From contig OZ005695.1 in the NCBI GenBank assembly GCA_963930775.1, forward strand, positions 2,914,001 through 2,978,000: a stretch of DNA of 64,000 bases. Direction: 5' to 3'. Origin of the DNA: Cliona cf. orientalis. Taxonomy: Eukaryota; Porifera; Demospongiae; Clionaida; Clionaidae. A model generated the notes under the pieces. It searched no databases. It saw only the letters and a program-made list of their open reading frames with translations, and was not told the DNA's origin. Within the stretch, counting starts at the first letter, position 1; every line of letters starts with the position of its first letter. The position numbers were made by a program, and so were the translations under genes. This document shows positions 1-10,551 of the stretch, one piece after another.

Positions 1-3000
1 TGTTGTAGGGATTTTTAGCACCATGTAATGTCACTAAATGTTTCAGGGTGGTAGGTTGCTCTGTTTCACACTCAGCTATCAGCTGACATGATGGAATGCG
101 TTTTCCTTTTTTGAAGGTATCTATCTCCGTTCTCTTAATCTGTAATGTATACAAAACAAAAATCATGGACCATAATATTATGAAGAGTATTCTCCTCTCC
201 CTACTGTAGCACACATACAATAAACTCTTTGCACATCTTGATACTATAAGAGGGGAGTATCACCCATTTTACTGTACTCTCTGCACTCTCATGCAGTATG
301 TGTATGCAAGGAAGTGGTAACCTACCACAGGAGGTCCCAGTGCTGTGATTGTCCATGCATTATCCCTTGTTGTGATTCCTGCTGTGGGAATATCCAATGT
401 GATCAAATTTTGATCTCTTTCAAATTCAAATAGTTGATCATGTCCCAGGGTGGCACACATTTTCTTGTAATATCTGCGGATAGTCTATATATAGGTATGA
501 TAAAGTATTATAAGGAGGATACCGATATTATTGTCTGTCATTCTTGCACCATAGTGCATGCATGTGTCAATGCCATGCAATAACATTACAATGTGGTATT
601 ACTTAAGTTTCTACTTCAATGGATAACTAGTCTGAAACTCCCTACCTGGCCACAATGTACATTAGTATTACCACAATTACTAATGGTAGCACCATTAATA
701 GGGTATAATACATACTTTGTTATGCACTTCAGTATTCCAAAATACAGTGAAATGAATGTTGTGCCTCTTGCGCTCTTCACTGTAGTAACAGCTAGCACAG
801 TATTGTCTTTCCTCTGCACCTTTCTTGCCGACTCCATATAGACAAAAGCGGTCTAGTTCAATAAATCCATAGGAGCTATGACGTGGAAAATTTCCCACTA
901 CAATTTCAAAATTAATCCTTTCTTTACCACGATCCATGGAGCTGGCTTTAACGAAGCATAACTGTGATGTACTTTCTGGTTTAGCACAGTGTTGAATTTC
1001 AAGAGTCAGTGGTCGAGAGAATTGGCATTTGGGAACACATTTAATCCAATAAACTGCACTAACGAGATGGGTATCCTGGGGTAATTGATAATCTCCCATA
1101 ATGGTGGCTTTAATGTGGATGCTACACTGCTGTAGGTTGGCGGGTAGAGAGTTCTCAGGGATGTAAAGATTCAGACCACATTCATCCCAGGAGAAGAGCT
1201 GCTCAGAGTTTGTCACTAGTACTGATGTCTCTACTACAAGATGTTCTGTGCACATAGCAACAAATAGAATAGCTACAAGTACATGAACTATAGTCTCTAG
1301 CACATACTCCATGCACACTAGCAGTCGACCTCAGCTTGTATTGGAATGTACAGTATACGCACACTGAGGGATTAATCATTCACTCTCAGTGACACAAGAA
1401 CAATGAATGTACCGTAGAATCCCATAATTATGCCCCTAGCATTGGACTAAACCGTAGCCTTGTATCTAGGCTCTAGGGCAGGGGAAAAGAGGGCCTGATA
1501 TCAATTGCGTTTAAGTCATGTGACTTAACAAAAGTTATGTAATGGACATTTTAAGTAGCATTGGATCTCGATAGTGAAGCAATGTTGTTCAATGGCATTG
1601 GTCAGAGTAGTTTTACAAATTCAAGCAAACCTCATTGGGCGTCAAGATCAATGCCTACCACCGACTCATACAAGCAGAGAAAAACATTGAATGAGGCCAA
1701 GAATGCTCAGTAAGCCCCTCACATGTTGCTTCAAAAATCTGTCCTTCTTGTAGTTCTGCAGAACGTTTGCATGGGTTGAAGGGCAAATACATGGACAGGA
1801 TACGGAAAATATCCAATTCTCCCCAGAACCTGGGGAAATTAAGTGCATGCACACACAATTGATACCAGGCTTTCCTTTCTCCTCCCACTAGAGCCTGTGT
1901 ACGAGGCTAGGCTAGCTAAACCAGGAAGGGGACAGTCAGAGAGGGAGATTATATGCAAGACAAAAGTACCTATGTAGGAACTTGGAGCTAAAGTGCAAGG
2001 GGCTTATCCCCGAGGGGGGGGCAACTAAAGGATTCTATGGTATTATAAAATGCATGCATCATACCTGTAATATCCTGGTCACTGGTCTGTTGTCCAATAG
2101 ACACTGACGATGACATCTGCTTGAATGCAGTATATTTGGGAGGATAAGGACTTTTGGGTGGGAGTGGGGATGGCTGAGCTGGACTGGGAGGGAGGCCAAA
2201 CTCACTACCAGCAGGACTGAGGACACCCGATGATGGAGCAGGGCTCAGAGCAGATCCTGGACTGGGGGCACTCATCCAGCTAGGAGCAGGGCTGGGTCCA
2301 GAAGCATATCCACTATCCACAGAGCTAGGGCCAGGAGTAGGGGCATAGGGACTTGGAGGCTGAAGAGTTTTACCAGCAGACCTTGTTATTTGAGTGGTTG
2401 ATGTTTGTGCGGCTGACGGTTTACTTTCTTGACTCACTACAATCCTCTTTCTTTCTTCACTTTGAAGGAGTTCAATTATTTCATTATGGCCACCAAACTG
2501 TGCAAACAATAAAGCATTCCATCCATCTCTATCTTGCAGTTTTGGATTGGCTCCATGTTCTAACAGAATCTTAGCTACTTCTGTATGGCCATTTTGACAT
2601 GCTATGATCAAAGGTGATAGACCATCATTCATTTGATGGTTTATTTGAGCTTCATAAGTTATCAAATCTACTATAATATCTACACTTCCACTTAGACTTG
2701 CACTCATTAGTGCCGACCATCCATTAATCCTCCGAGCATTCACATTAGCTCCACTATTTAACAAAAATTTTGCTATTTCCGTATGTCTGTACTGACTTGC
2801 ACACATCAAAGCAGACAATCCATCCGTAAGACAAAGGTTCACATCTGCTCCGTATTGAATCAACATCTCAATAGTTTCTATGAATCCATTCTGCACCGCA
2901 TACATAAGAGCTGACCATCCATCAGTGGTTTGCATGTTTACATCAGCTCCTAGTTGAAGCAAATGCCTGGCTGTTTCAGTACGTCCTTTTTGACAAGCGA

Positions 3001-4618
3001 TCATTAGAGGTGACATGTTTAGGTTTAGCATAAATACTTGGTGTTCTGATATGAGTTTAGCTATTTCAAAATGTCCATACTGATTTGCAAACATAAATGC
3101 CGATCTTCCGCTGTTGTGTTGCAGATTAATGTCTGCTCCATGATTTAACAAGAGACGGACTATTTCAGAGTGCCCCTTCTCACTTGATACGGTTAAAGCT
3201 GATGATCCATCATAACATTGCAGGTTAACAATAGCTCTGGATTCTAGCAATAATTTGGTTGTTTCTATGTGCCCATTATGACTAGAAAAATATAAAGCTG
3301 AAGCTCCATATTTGTTTTGCATATTTATATTAGCTCCACGGTTTAACAATGACTTTACTGTATGCGTATGTCCCTTACCACTTGACGCCATTAAAGCTGA
3401 TTTCCCTTCATCGCTACTCTGCTTATTGATATCAGTTCCATGGTCTAATAATAAATTGGCTATTAGTGTGTGTCCGTTGTGACTTGAAATCATAAAAGCT
3501 GATACTCCAATATTGTTTTGCATGTCAACATTAGCTCCATGGTCAAGCAATAATTTGGCTGTTTCTGTATGTCCGTTTTGACTTGAAATGTACAAAGCTG
3601 AAACCCCTTCGTTATTTTGCATGTTAACATTGGCTCCATGGTTGAGCAATAATTTGGCTGTTTCTGTATGTCCGTTTTGACTTGAAATGTGCAAAGCTGA
3701 AAACCCTTTATTATCTTGCATTTTAACATTGGCTCCATGGTTGAGCAATAATTTGACTGTTTCTGTGTGTCCGTTTTGACTTGAAATGTACAAAGCTGAA
3801 CTCCCTTTATTACTTTGCATGTTAACATTAGCTCCATGGTCAAGTAATAATCTGGCTGTTTCTGTATGTCCCATTGCACTGGACACTCGCAAAGCTGAAA
3901 ACCCTTTATTACTTTGCATGTTAACATTAGCACCATGATCAAGCAATAATTTGGCTGTTTCTGTGTGTCCCTTTTGACTTGAAATGTACAAAGCTGAATA
4001 CCTTTCATTACTTTGCATGTTAACATTAGCACCATGGTCAAGCAATAATTTGGCTGTTTCTGTATGTCCATTTTGACTTGAAATGTATAAAGCTGAACCC
4101 CCTTCAATACTTTGCATGTTAACATTAGCACCATGATCAAGCAATAATTTTACCGTTTCCACATGTCCCTCTTGACTTGAATGCATTAAAGCAAACCATC
4201 CATCGTTTTTTTGTATGTTAACATTAGCTCCATGGTCAAGCAATAACTTTGCTATTTCTGTGTGTCCAGTAAGACTTGAAATCATTAAAGCCGACCATCC
4301 TTCATTTTGTTGCATGTTAACATTAGCACCATAGTCCAACAGTATTCTAGCAACATTTATGTGGCCCGTCTCACAGGCTGCCATTAATGCAGAGAAATTG
4401 CGTAGTTCATTACCTGAATTAACTTGTGCTTGATACTGTAGTAGCAACTTGGTGACTTGAAAGTGTCCATGCCATGCTGCTCTATATAGAGCGCACTGCA
4501 GATTTTCATCTTTCTGGTCGATATCTGCTCCCTGTTCCAGTAGCCTCTTCACTGTTTCAAAGTCTCCTCGATCGCTTGCCGAGACCAACGGAGACGACGA
4601 TCGATACATGAACGCCAT
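1..4618 (-). CDS. ANK-ZU5-(Death) gene, copy 1, 3' end off the window
   Basis: Exons on the minus strand: 4618-2065, 1245-716, 484-326 and 141 to beyond the left edge. All seen junctions are GT-AG and keep frame (2554+530+159 nt). The start is the ATG in Met-Ala-Phe-Met-Tyr-Arg; an in-frame upstream ATG at 4660 is not shared by the paralogs. Exon 1 (851 codons) has about 22 ankyrin repeats of 33 residues, the most in the array, then a Pro/Ser-rich linker with DSGYAS at residue 768. Exon 2 is a ZU5-type beta domain (NLYIPENSLPANLQQ, HLVSAVYW, LTLEIQHCAKPE). Exons 3 and 4 are conserved in every copy and are possibly UPA-like. By homology to copies 2-4, a basic exon and a Death exon follow outside the window. 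The probable role is a cytoplasmic scaffold or adaptor; ligand unknown. The ORF is intact, and a PHD-ORF transposon sits in its 5' gap. Confidence 0.9.
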
Positions 4619-4738
4619 AACTAAATCTAGTCTCGCGGAGCCAGACCCTATTAAAATCACTGAGTGATAGGAAAGGCTGGCTGATCAGGTCAGTGCACTC
4701 AAGCGGGTGGCGCACTGGCCTACAGTCTGTCGATCCGG

Positions 4739-5652
4739 TGTCATGCCGTATAGCGTCCCCCGTAGAATCGCGTCCGGGGGACGTAAAATAATACGTCCTG
4801 GGGACGCAATCAATTAACGATATCCGTCCCGCGCGCTGGAATAACGTCCGCCCGCCGCCGCGAGCGCCCCAATGAAAAAGGCGCCAAAGGGCTAATTAGG
4901 CACTGATGGAGAGGAAGATGATGGAGAGAAGACAGGCACTGATGGGATTCCCAGCCCCTTCCTCCCTCTTGTGAAGGGGCTGGCACCCAGACTAGATGGG
5001 AAGCAGGATGATGAGAATGATGGAGAGAAGAGCACGGTATGTAATAAATAATATGACCGTGAAATACCTAGTACATGTCAGTATACTTCCATGCACAGTA
5101 CCACTTGACAGATGAGAAATCACCTATTGCAGTGCATGTTTACAGGACTTGTGCGGTTTCCAACCACAAGAAAGTGCAGCCAAATGCCAGAATCACTGTA
5201 TAGAGACATGATTCAATGCGACAAGTGTGAGCATTGGTATCATATAGCTATGCTGTGTTGGATTCTTCTCTGTTCCTTGAGACGTACACTGAACTATGGC
5301 ACTGCCATTCTTGTTGTTGATATGTGTATAGCTAATATCTTTGATTCATAGATCATGATAAGTAATTTTTGTTCATTATAAAGTATTATTATACTAAGAT
5401 AGTATTCAACAACATTATCTTACTAGCTACTGTCAAGACCATACTCTTGCTATTGTTTGTTACGAGTACGGCAGCCGCGAGCAGCGGAAGTCTGTGAAGG
5501 GGACGACATTCTACGCTGTGGGACGCAGTTCAATGGTGAATCGCGTCCCACCGGACAATATTCGATGGCGACATGCGTCCCCCCGGACGTAGCTCGTTAA
5601 CCCGTTTACGTCCCCCGGACGTAATTTGGACGGGACGTTTACCGTTAGGACA
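4739..5652. mobile_element. 914-bp DNA transposon with CCGG target duplication and GGGGAC-rich ends
   Basis: The empty site is visible near 53237, where the paralogous gap reads gatccggtctc. Here CCGG is duplicated (4735-4738 and 5653-5656) around an element starting TGTCATGCCG and ending in the near-complement CGTTAGGACA. Both ends carry many copies of a GGGGACG/CGTCCCC motif (for example around 4756, 4775, 4800 and 5500-5640). Such subterminal arrays are typical of transposase binding sites; that role is inferred. It contains one short plus-strand ORF. Superfamily not recognised. Confidence 0.75.
5112..5351 (+). CDS. Short ORF with a partial PHD-like zinc-finger motif inside a transposon
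   Basis: This 79-codon ORF contains Cys-Ser-Gln-Met-Pro-Glu followed by MIQCDKCEHWYH and a Cys four residues on. That is the core of a PHD finger (Cys-x2-Cys, aromatic, His, Cys), but the first zinc pair is incomplete. PHD-type fingers are common at the ends of invertebrate transposase and retroelement proteins, and this ORF lies in the middle of the 4739-5652 element. It is most likely a remnant of the transposase or an accessory protein, not a host gene. A functional start and a full catalytic domain are not visible. Confidence 0.35.
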   Translation: MRNHLLQCMFTGLVRFPTTRKCSQMPESLYRDMIQCDKCEHWYHIAMLCWILLCSLRRTLNYGTAILVVDMCIANIFDS

Positions 5653-6101
5653 CCGGTCTCTCAGTCCTAACTATCACTTCGTTCTTCTAGATAGCGCAAA
5701 TAGTGGTTGATCGATGTACGAGGTCCGTGTATAAAATTAATGTGTGCGTGTACTTAGCACCTTAAATCACATGATATTCACAAACTGAAAACAGTTACAC
5801 TAAAAATAGAAAATCTGATACTATCTTCTCTTCAATGCTCAATAGTTCTTCAATCTACATGATAATAGAGAAGGGTAAAATTAATAATAAACACACAGCC
5901 TACAAATTCCTTACCTGTTGTCTGTACATTGTTTTCAAGTCGTCGATGTCTAGTTTCAGTTCCTCTGCCTCTTCTGCCTTCTCTCCATACATCTGAAGCA
6001 TGGCCTCGTGCTTCCTCTCCACTTCCTGGAAATGACAATAACCTGGTAATAAGAACTCAATAAATCCCTCTACAATGACAATCCTGAAATGAGAACACCT
6101 T

Positions 6102-6102
6102 G

Positions 6103-6129
<27 letters not shown>
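6102..6129 (+). repeat. Poly-G tract (28 G)
   Basis: An uninterrupted run of about 28 G lies in the intron between exons 6 and 7 of TMF1 fragment A. It can form G-quadruplex on this strand and is prone to length change and sequencing error. Confidence 0.9.
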
Positions 6130-6133
<4 letters not shown>

Positions 6134-6637
6134 TATGCCATGTATGCTAAACTACCATGTTTTTTCTGATGATTAACTATTGACAGGCTATATATATCAT
6201 GGGCTCTCTGGCTAGCACATTGGAGTTTTAAGTGGAAAGGCTGCAACTTTAATAAACCTCTGTCTTGTACTATTGTGTACCTGTAATTTTTGCTTCAGAG
6301 ATGGGATTGGGTTGACTTCATTTTTGAGTGTTTTATTCCGAGCTGATAGGTTTATAGCCAAGTCCTCTGCCATGGCAGCTCGAGAACGCTCCAGTGTACC
6401 AACCAAATTCTGAAATAACAAATACTCAATCAACATACACGCACTGATAAAAATCCCATTGCAGGTTGTACATGTATGTATCCATAATATTATAATATAT
6501 AGCTCCATCCAGTCAATATCTCAGGCCTTCCTACTTTGTAACATGCATTATTAAAAGGCTGATATGTGCCTGGGGACAAATGAGGCTAGTCATGCACAGG
6601 CACATCACCGATAGTTTGGTGTTACTGGTATACCTGA

Positions 6638-7112
6638 CACTGGCGTAAGAACCAGGGGGGCTGGGGGGGCAATTGCCCCCCCCCCCAGTCATAAGATTGG
6701 GGGGGGGGGGGGGGCAGAGCCCCTCTGATTTTTATACTGCTGTACAAGCCAGGGGGTGGGGCTCACCCTCTGAGGTTTGCACTTTTCTTTTTCATCTGTT
6801 GCCACAATCAGGGTTGAGTTATTCATGATTGTGGTGTATCTTAGCCCCACGTGTGTAGATATCAATAATTGTCACATGTGAACGCAGATCAGTAGTCACT
6901 ACTGATCTGTGTTCACATGTGACAAGCTAAGAGTCCAGAATGTCCTCAAAAATGCACTAGAAAAGCTCTCAGAAGGTCTAAAACTCCAAAATTTTCCTGG
7001 GGGAGCATGCCCCCAGACCCCCCCTAGCTTTCGCATGCTACGCGCGCGTAAAGTGAGTCTTTACCTGCTTACTTTCAGCCCCCCTGCTCAAAAACATCTT
7101 CCTACGCCACTG
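6638..7112. mobile_element. hAT-like non-autonomous element at an exon 5 donor
   Basis: The ends are CACTGGCGTAAGAA and, inverted, CAGTGGCGTAGGAA, close to the CAGTGGCG ends of hAT transposons. The paralogous empty site (around 58196) is uninterrupted, and here CCTGA flanks both sides. The insertion lands on the exon 5 splice donor of TMF1 fragment A and removes it. The left part carries long C and G runs (about 6656-6714). No transposase ORF is seen. The flanking duplication is shorter than the 8 bp expected of hAT, so the superfamily call is tentative. Confidence 0.6.
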
Positions 7113-7924
7113 CCTGACTGTTTGCCAGCTCTCCTTCCTTCTGTTTGAGTAGAGACTGGAGCTGCTGTGCCACGCCCCCTCGACCGGTGTGTACCCACCC
7201 TCACTGGCAGCATGGAGGGACTCTCAAGAATATCACTCTACAAAAATTAATAGGGACATAAATTCTGGGAAATATTCCTCAACATCTGGGGAGAAGCCAT
7301 CCCACCTGTAATGCCTGATACTACTGTGCTTGACTGCCGAGAGACTGTGCGATTCAGTGACAGGGAACTGGCCAGCTGTGCTCTTAGTCTCTCGTGTGGA
7401 AAAGAGTTCATGACCATACACTACTATGGTTGCAGCTAACATCTACATGTACCTTCTCTTGTGATTCCAGACAAGCCTTTCTACTCTTGGCCTCCAATCT
7501 GACTCGCTCATACTCCAACTGACGTTCCAACATCTTCTATAGACGAAGGGTAATCATGTGAAGTGTGCTTGACCAACTTAGCTTAGCTTGACACAGAATA
7601 TGAGTGCAGTAAGTTGTAAAATGACTGTACCTTTTCTTTCCTTAGTTCATCCATGGATTGTTAATATTATGATGTTCGAAGTGCTTCTGTCTTTGCAGAC
7701 TCTCTATCATTACAAAATAACAGTAAGATGCACAAGTTCACTCCTACATGGAAATATCGTAAGTTTAGCTTGCCTGTGTTGACTTTCCTCTAATGTCTGT
7801 AGTTTAGTTCTTTCCAGCTCCAATGTAGCCAGCAGCTGTGACTTCTCTTACTTTATGCTACTCAGCAGAGTCTCAAGAGCTCTCACTCTAGACTGCAGAG
7901 TCATCTCTTTCTCTACTGCTCTTT

Positions 7925-9624
7925 CTCAGAAGACTGCTACATAACAGAGTGGCTACATAATGTTTGATATTTCTGTACACGCACTATATTATATAGAACA
8001 TTAGAATTTGTTGACCCTGTATCATTTCCACATGCTATTAAACTTTGGTACTCTAAAAGGAGGTTGCTGGAGCCAAGAGCGCATGATAAAGAACGCGCAA
8101 TCTTTATTATGTGGTCTTGCTGGATGGAGCCTTAGGGTATGTGGTAAAGGGTTGCACAACTCTAATGTTCAAAATTTCATTTCGGGACCAATCCTCAAAC
8201 ACAAGTCTCAGAACAGCCCACCTTAAGAGATACTATTCTGCACTATTGATCTGCCATGGTATTCAGTTGTGGTATGTGTTGAGTGCAGGTGATGGAAGTG
8301 GTATCCATGATAATTCTGAGCATGCCATGGCCTTGAGTGCAGGCAAACGTGACAAGTGAGCTGAGGCATATGGGCTGTGACTGGCTTAGACTATTACTTC
8401 TGATCCCTCCCTCTCTCCTATAATACTATGTAGGCTGAATTTGCTATAATTTTCAATTTTTGTTGTCTTGTTTAATTTTTCTGTAGTTGATATTGCATTT
8501 TTAGGTCTAATGTGCTTTTACCAACTCAAACCACTTATCTTGGACCATAAACCACCTAGTGCAAACCACTCCAACCAAAGTATGGACAGCAAATCTACCA
8601 ATCTACTCATTGTGGCTTGCAGGGGAATTGCCTGAGGAGACTGCCCTTGCATCTAGGCAATCCCAAACTTGGGGGGAAACCATACCATTACATGGTTTTG
8701 TGCCAACATGTGCATGCATACACACTCAACTCAGATACATGTAGATGTGCTCAATGCCTATAGAAACCATTGCTGCTCAGATTTGTGTTACATAAGTATA
8801 AAGCAAAACCTCACCATGTACTTGTGGATCTTGCTGGTTGATCCAGCCCATGACTGTCCAACGTGGCAGGATCCTCATATCACGTTCTCAAATAGACTTT
8901 GAACAAATCTGCAAAGATGGAATAGTTTCAAAAACAAGTATTGTCATTCTCTGTGTTAGTCTTGTAAGCCAGACACTCACACTCGAAACTATTATCTGTG
9001 TAGAGTAACTTTTACACCTCTCCCTCTCCTGTGTATGTATTTTTTCTCTTATTCCCTCCCTAGTTCTCCCTCCCTAGCTCTCCCTCCCTATCTGTTCTAT
9101 TTGTATGTTGAGTTCTGCAGTAGTTGTCTTGGCTCATTCTTAAATTTTCACAACTCATACTTTTACTGTAGTGGACATTGCATTTTAGGTCCACATGATT
9201 TGATGCATCTCATATAGGTAAGGACTTATTTTTACAACAGCTAAACAAACTCATGTCCAAGTATGGGTAAGCAACTCAAACCACTATCTTGAACACACAA
9301 ATAGCTACACAAGCCAATCCATCATCCTTATCATTGTGGCTTGCATGGAAATTGCCTGACAAAACTGTGCCCTAGCTTACATGAAAGTTCAGTAGGCTTA
9401 TACGTTTCACTACCAATCCCAAACCTAAGGGCAACCTTCCCATTGCCTGCTCGGGCAAGGCAGAGCCACTTAGGGGCCTAGACTTGAGAATTATAGGGGT
9501 GGTACATGTATAGCATGCTAAAAAGCTCATCCCAACATGTACATACACTCTATAGATTACATGTGTGCATGCATGTACCTCTTTTCTACACTACAACTCA
9601 CATGTGCAATTTTGTGGAGTATTT
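7925..9624. repeat. Conserved array spacer, copy A
   Basis: This non-coding stretch lies between the Death remnant and TMF1 fragment A. It is highly similar to 22231-24773, 34058-36609, 45492-47345 and 59068-60504, so it is part of the duplicated unit. Recognisable shared blocks begin gaacattagaatttgttgac (7999), gcttgctggatgg-like (about 8120) and ttgctggttgatcca (about 8830). An 82-codon ORF at 8111-8359 recurs in other spacers but is broken in several and is not counted as a gene. Confidence 0.75.
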
Positions 9625-9938
9625 TTATTCACAGTACTTCTTCCTTAGTTCTTTGGCTAGTGACTTGTATTCCAGAACATCTATTAATAGTGTCAATGAT
9701 GGCAGACCATGTGGGAGGTGGTTCAACTTGTTTCAGCCATAGTTTCAACATCTCCCTGAAACACCGTTTTGAATTATGATAATCACTCTTTATGGCACTC
9801 AGGTCCCTTCTTTGAGTTCTAGAATAAGACCAATACCTTCCCAGTCAGCTGACACTTTGCTGAGGAGTTCCTTCAACAAGATGCTAAATTTGGTGGTGAT
9901 GTCACCTCTGGTTGCCTGGGTCTACCGTCAGTCATTCT
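9625..9938 (-). pseudogene. Remnant Death-domain exon of a lost ANK-ZU5-Death copy
   Basis: The minus strand matches the Death exon of the array, including Lys-Glu-Leu-Leu-Ser-Lys-Val-Ser-Ala-Asp-Trp and Pro-Pro-Pro-Thr-Trp-Ser. A one-base deletion in the run aaattttgg (here aaatttgg, about 9890) shifts the frame near the start. At 9938 the sequence jumps into the intron that normally lies just upstream of the small basic exon (up to about 9990), so that exon and everything 5' of it are deleted. It is a relic of an extra unit between copies 1 and 2. Confidence 0.85.
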
Positions 9939-10167
9939 GTACAGATAAGGAAATTGTACTGCATTGTGACAGATCTTGGATGCATCATGCACACACTCAG
10001 CTACGTCCACCAGTCTCATTCCCAGGCCCCATTCCCATGCTGGCATTGAATGTCAGGGACCAGGGAGAAGGCTAGCTAATTTTCAGTGCACTTCTTCAAA
10101 TGGCAGATCATGATAATTATTTCTACTGCCTCTCTGGATGACTGAGCTAGAATGCATCCTACATAAT

Positions 10168-10551
10168 ACAAGTATAAAAACAATTGAATAAAATTGAAGA
10201 ATGAAGTAGGGATGGCAGGATCAAAAAGTACACAAACAAGAGATAGCTAATTGCATCTACTATACATCCCTACGCTTACTTTTCTCGACTATTGTGCACA
10301 TGGTTGATGTGTTTGTTGAGTGCAGTATGTGGGAGACATTCGTGCAGGTTGTTCCCTAGTTGTCACGATGGTTTGGGTTTATCAGTTTTGATTCAATCAC
10401 ATTATTACTGGCCATGGTCATTTTTGCACCTCTCAAAAAGCAAGCGTAGGGATGTATAGTAGATGCAATTAGCTATCTCTTGTTTGTGTACTTTTTGATC
10501 CTGCCATCCCTACTTCATTCTTCAATTTTATTCAATTGTTTTTATACTTGT
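10168..10551. mobile_element. MITE with about 120-bp inverted repeats (family ACAAGTATAAAAAC)
   Basis: The left arm acaagtataaaaacaattg...atccctacgcttac is repeated in inverted form ending ...tttttatacttgt. A relative at 43907-44309 has the same design, and degenerate members lie at 12001-12258 and 27783-27900. No ORF. Confidence 0.85.

Larger units (their letters stand above)
5795..7924 (-). pseudogene. TMF1: TMF1-like golgin C-terminal exons, fragment A (broken)
   Basis: Eight minus-strand exon relics: 7924-7774, 7703-7631, 7536-7453, ~7400-7325, ~7244-7112, 6409-6281, 6025-5915 and 5854-5795. Together they encode the C-terminal coiled coil of TMF1 (TATA element modulatory factor), a Golgi coiled-coil protein. 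The diagnostic part is exon 7, with MLQMYGEKAEEAEEL, and exon 8, IEELL. It is dead: exon 1 has a CAA-to-TAA stop after Ser-Ser-Ile-Lys, exon 2 has a 3-base insertion creating stops, exon 4 has lost its AG acceptor, exon 5 is frameshifted and its donor is cut by a transposon (6638-7112), and exon 8 has a 4-base insertion that changes the C-terminus. No more upstream TMF1 exons are present, so this is a 3' fragment. Confidence 0.85.

Noticed and set aside
1246-1318. Hydrophobic N-terminus (MEYVLETIVHVLVAILFV) in front of the ZU5 exon, like a signal peptide
   Set aside because: The stretch is the pyrimidine-rich 3' end of the intron. T-rich sequence translates to Phe/Leu/Val, and the frame is not conserved in copy 4. 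The AG acceptor at 1247-1246 restores the reading frame from exon 1.
3490-4140. Long second-frame ORF (216 codons) inside the ankyrin exon
   Set aside because: It is a shadow of the 99-base ankyrin repeat periodicity, which keeps another frame open; similar shadows occur in copies 3 and 4.
3490-4330. 99-bp near-tandem repeats resembling a satellite or CRISPR-like array
   Set aside because: They are the DNA of successive 33-residue ankyrin repeats in frame; there are no unique spacers.
8111-8359. 82-codon ORF recurring in several spacers
   Set aside because: Copies C, B and E have stops or frameshifts and the similarity extends evenly beyond the ORF, so it is explained by segmental duplication and not by protein selection.
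8830-8850. Motif ttgctggttgatcca, similar to the start of 18S rRNA
   Set aside because: Only about 15 bases match and the following sequence does not continue as rRNA; it recurs because the spacer is duplicated.
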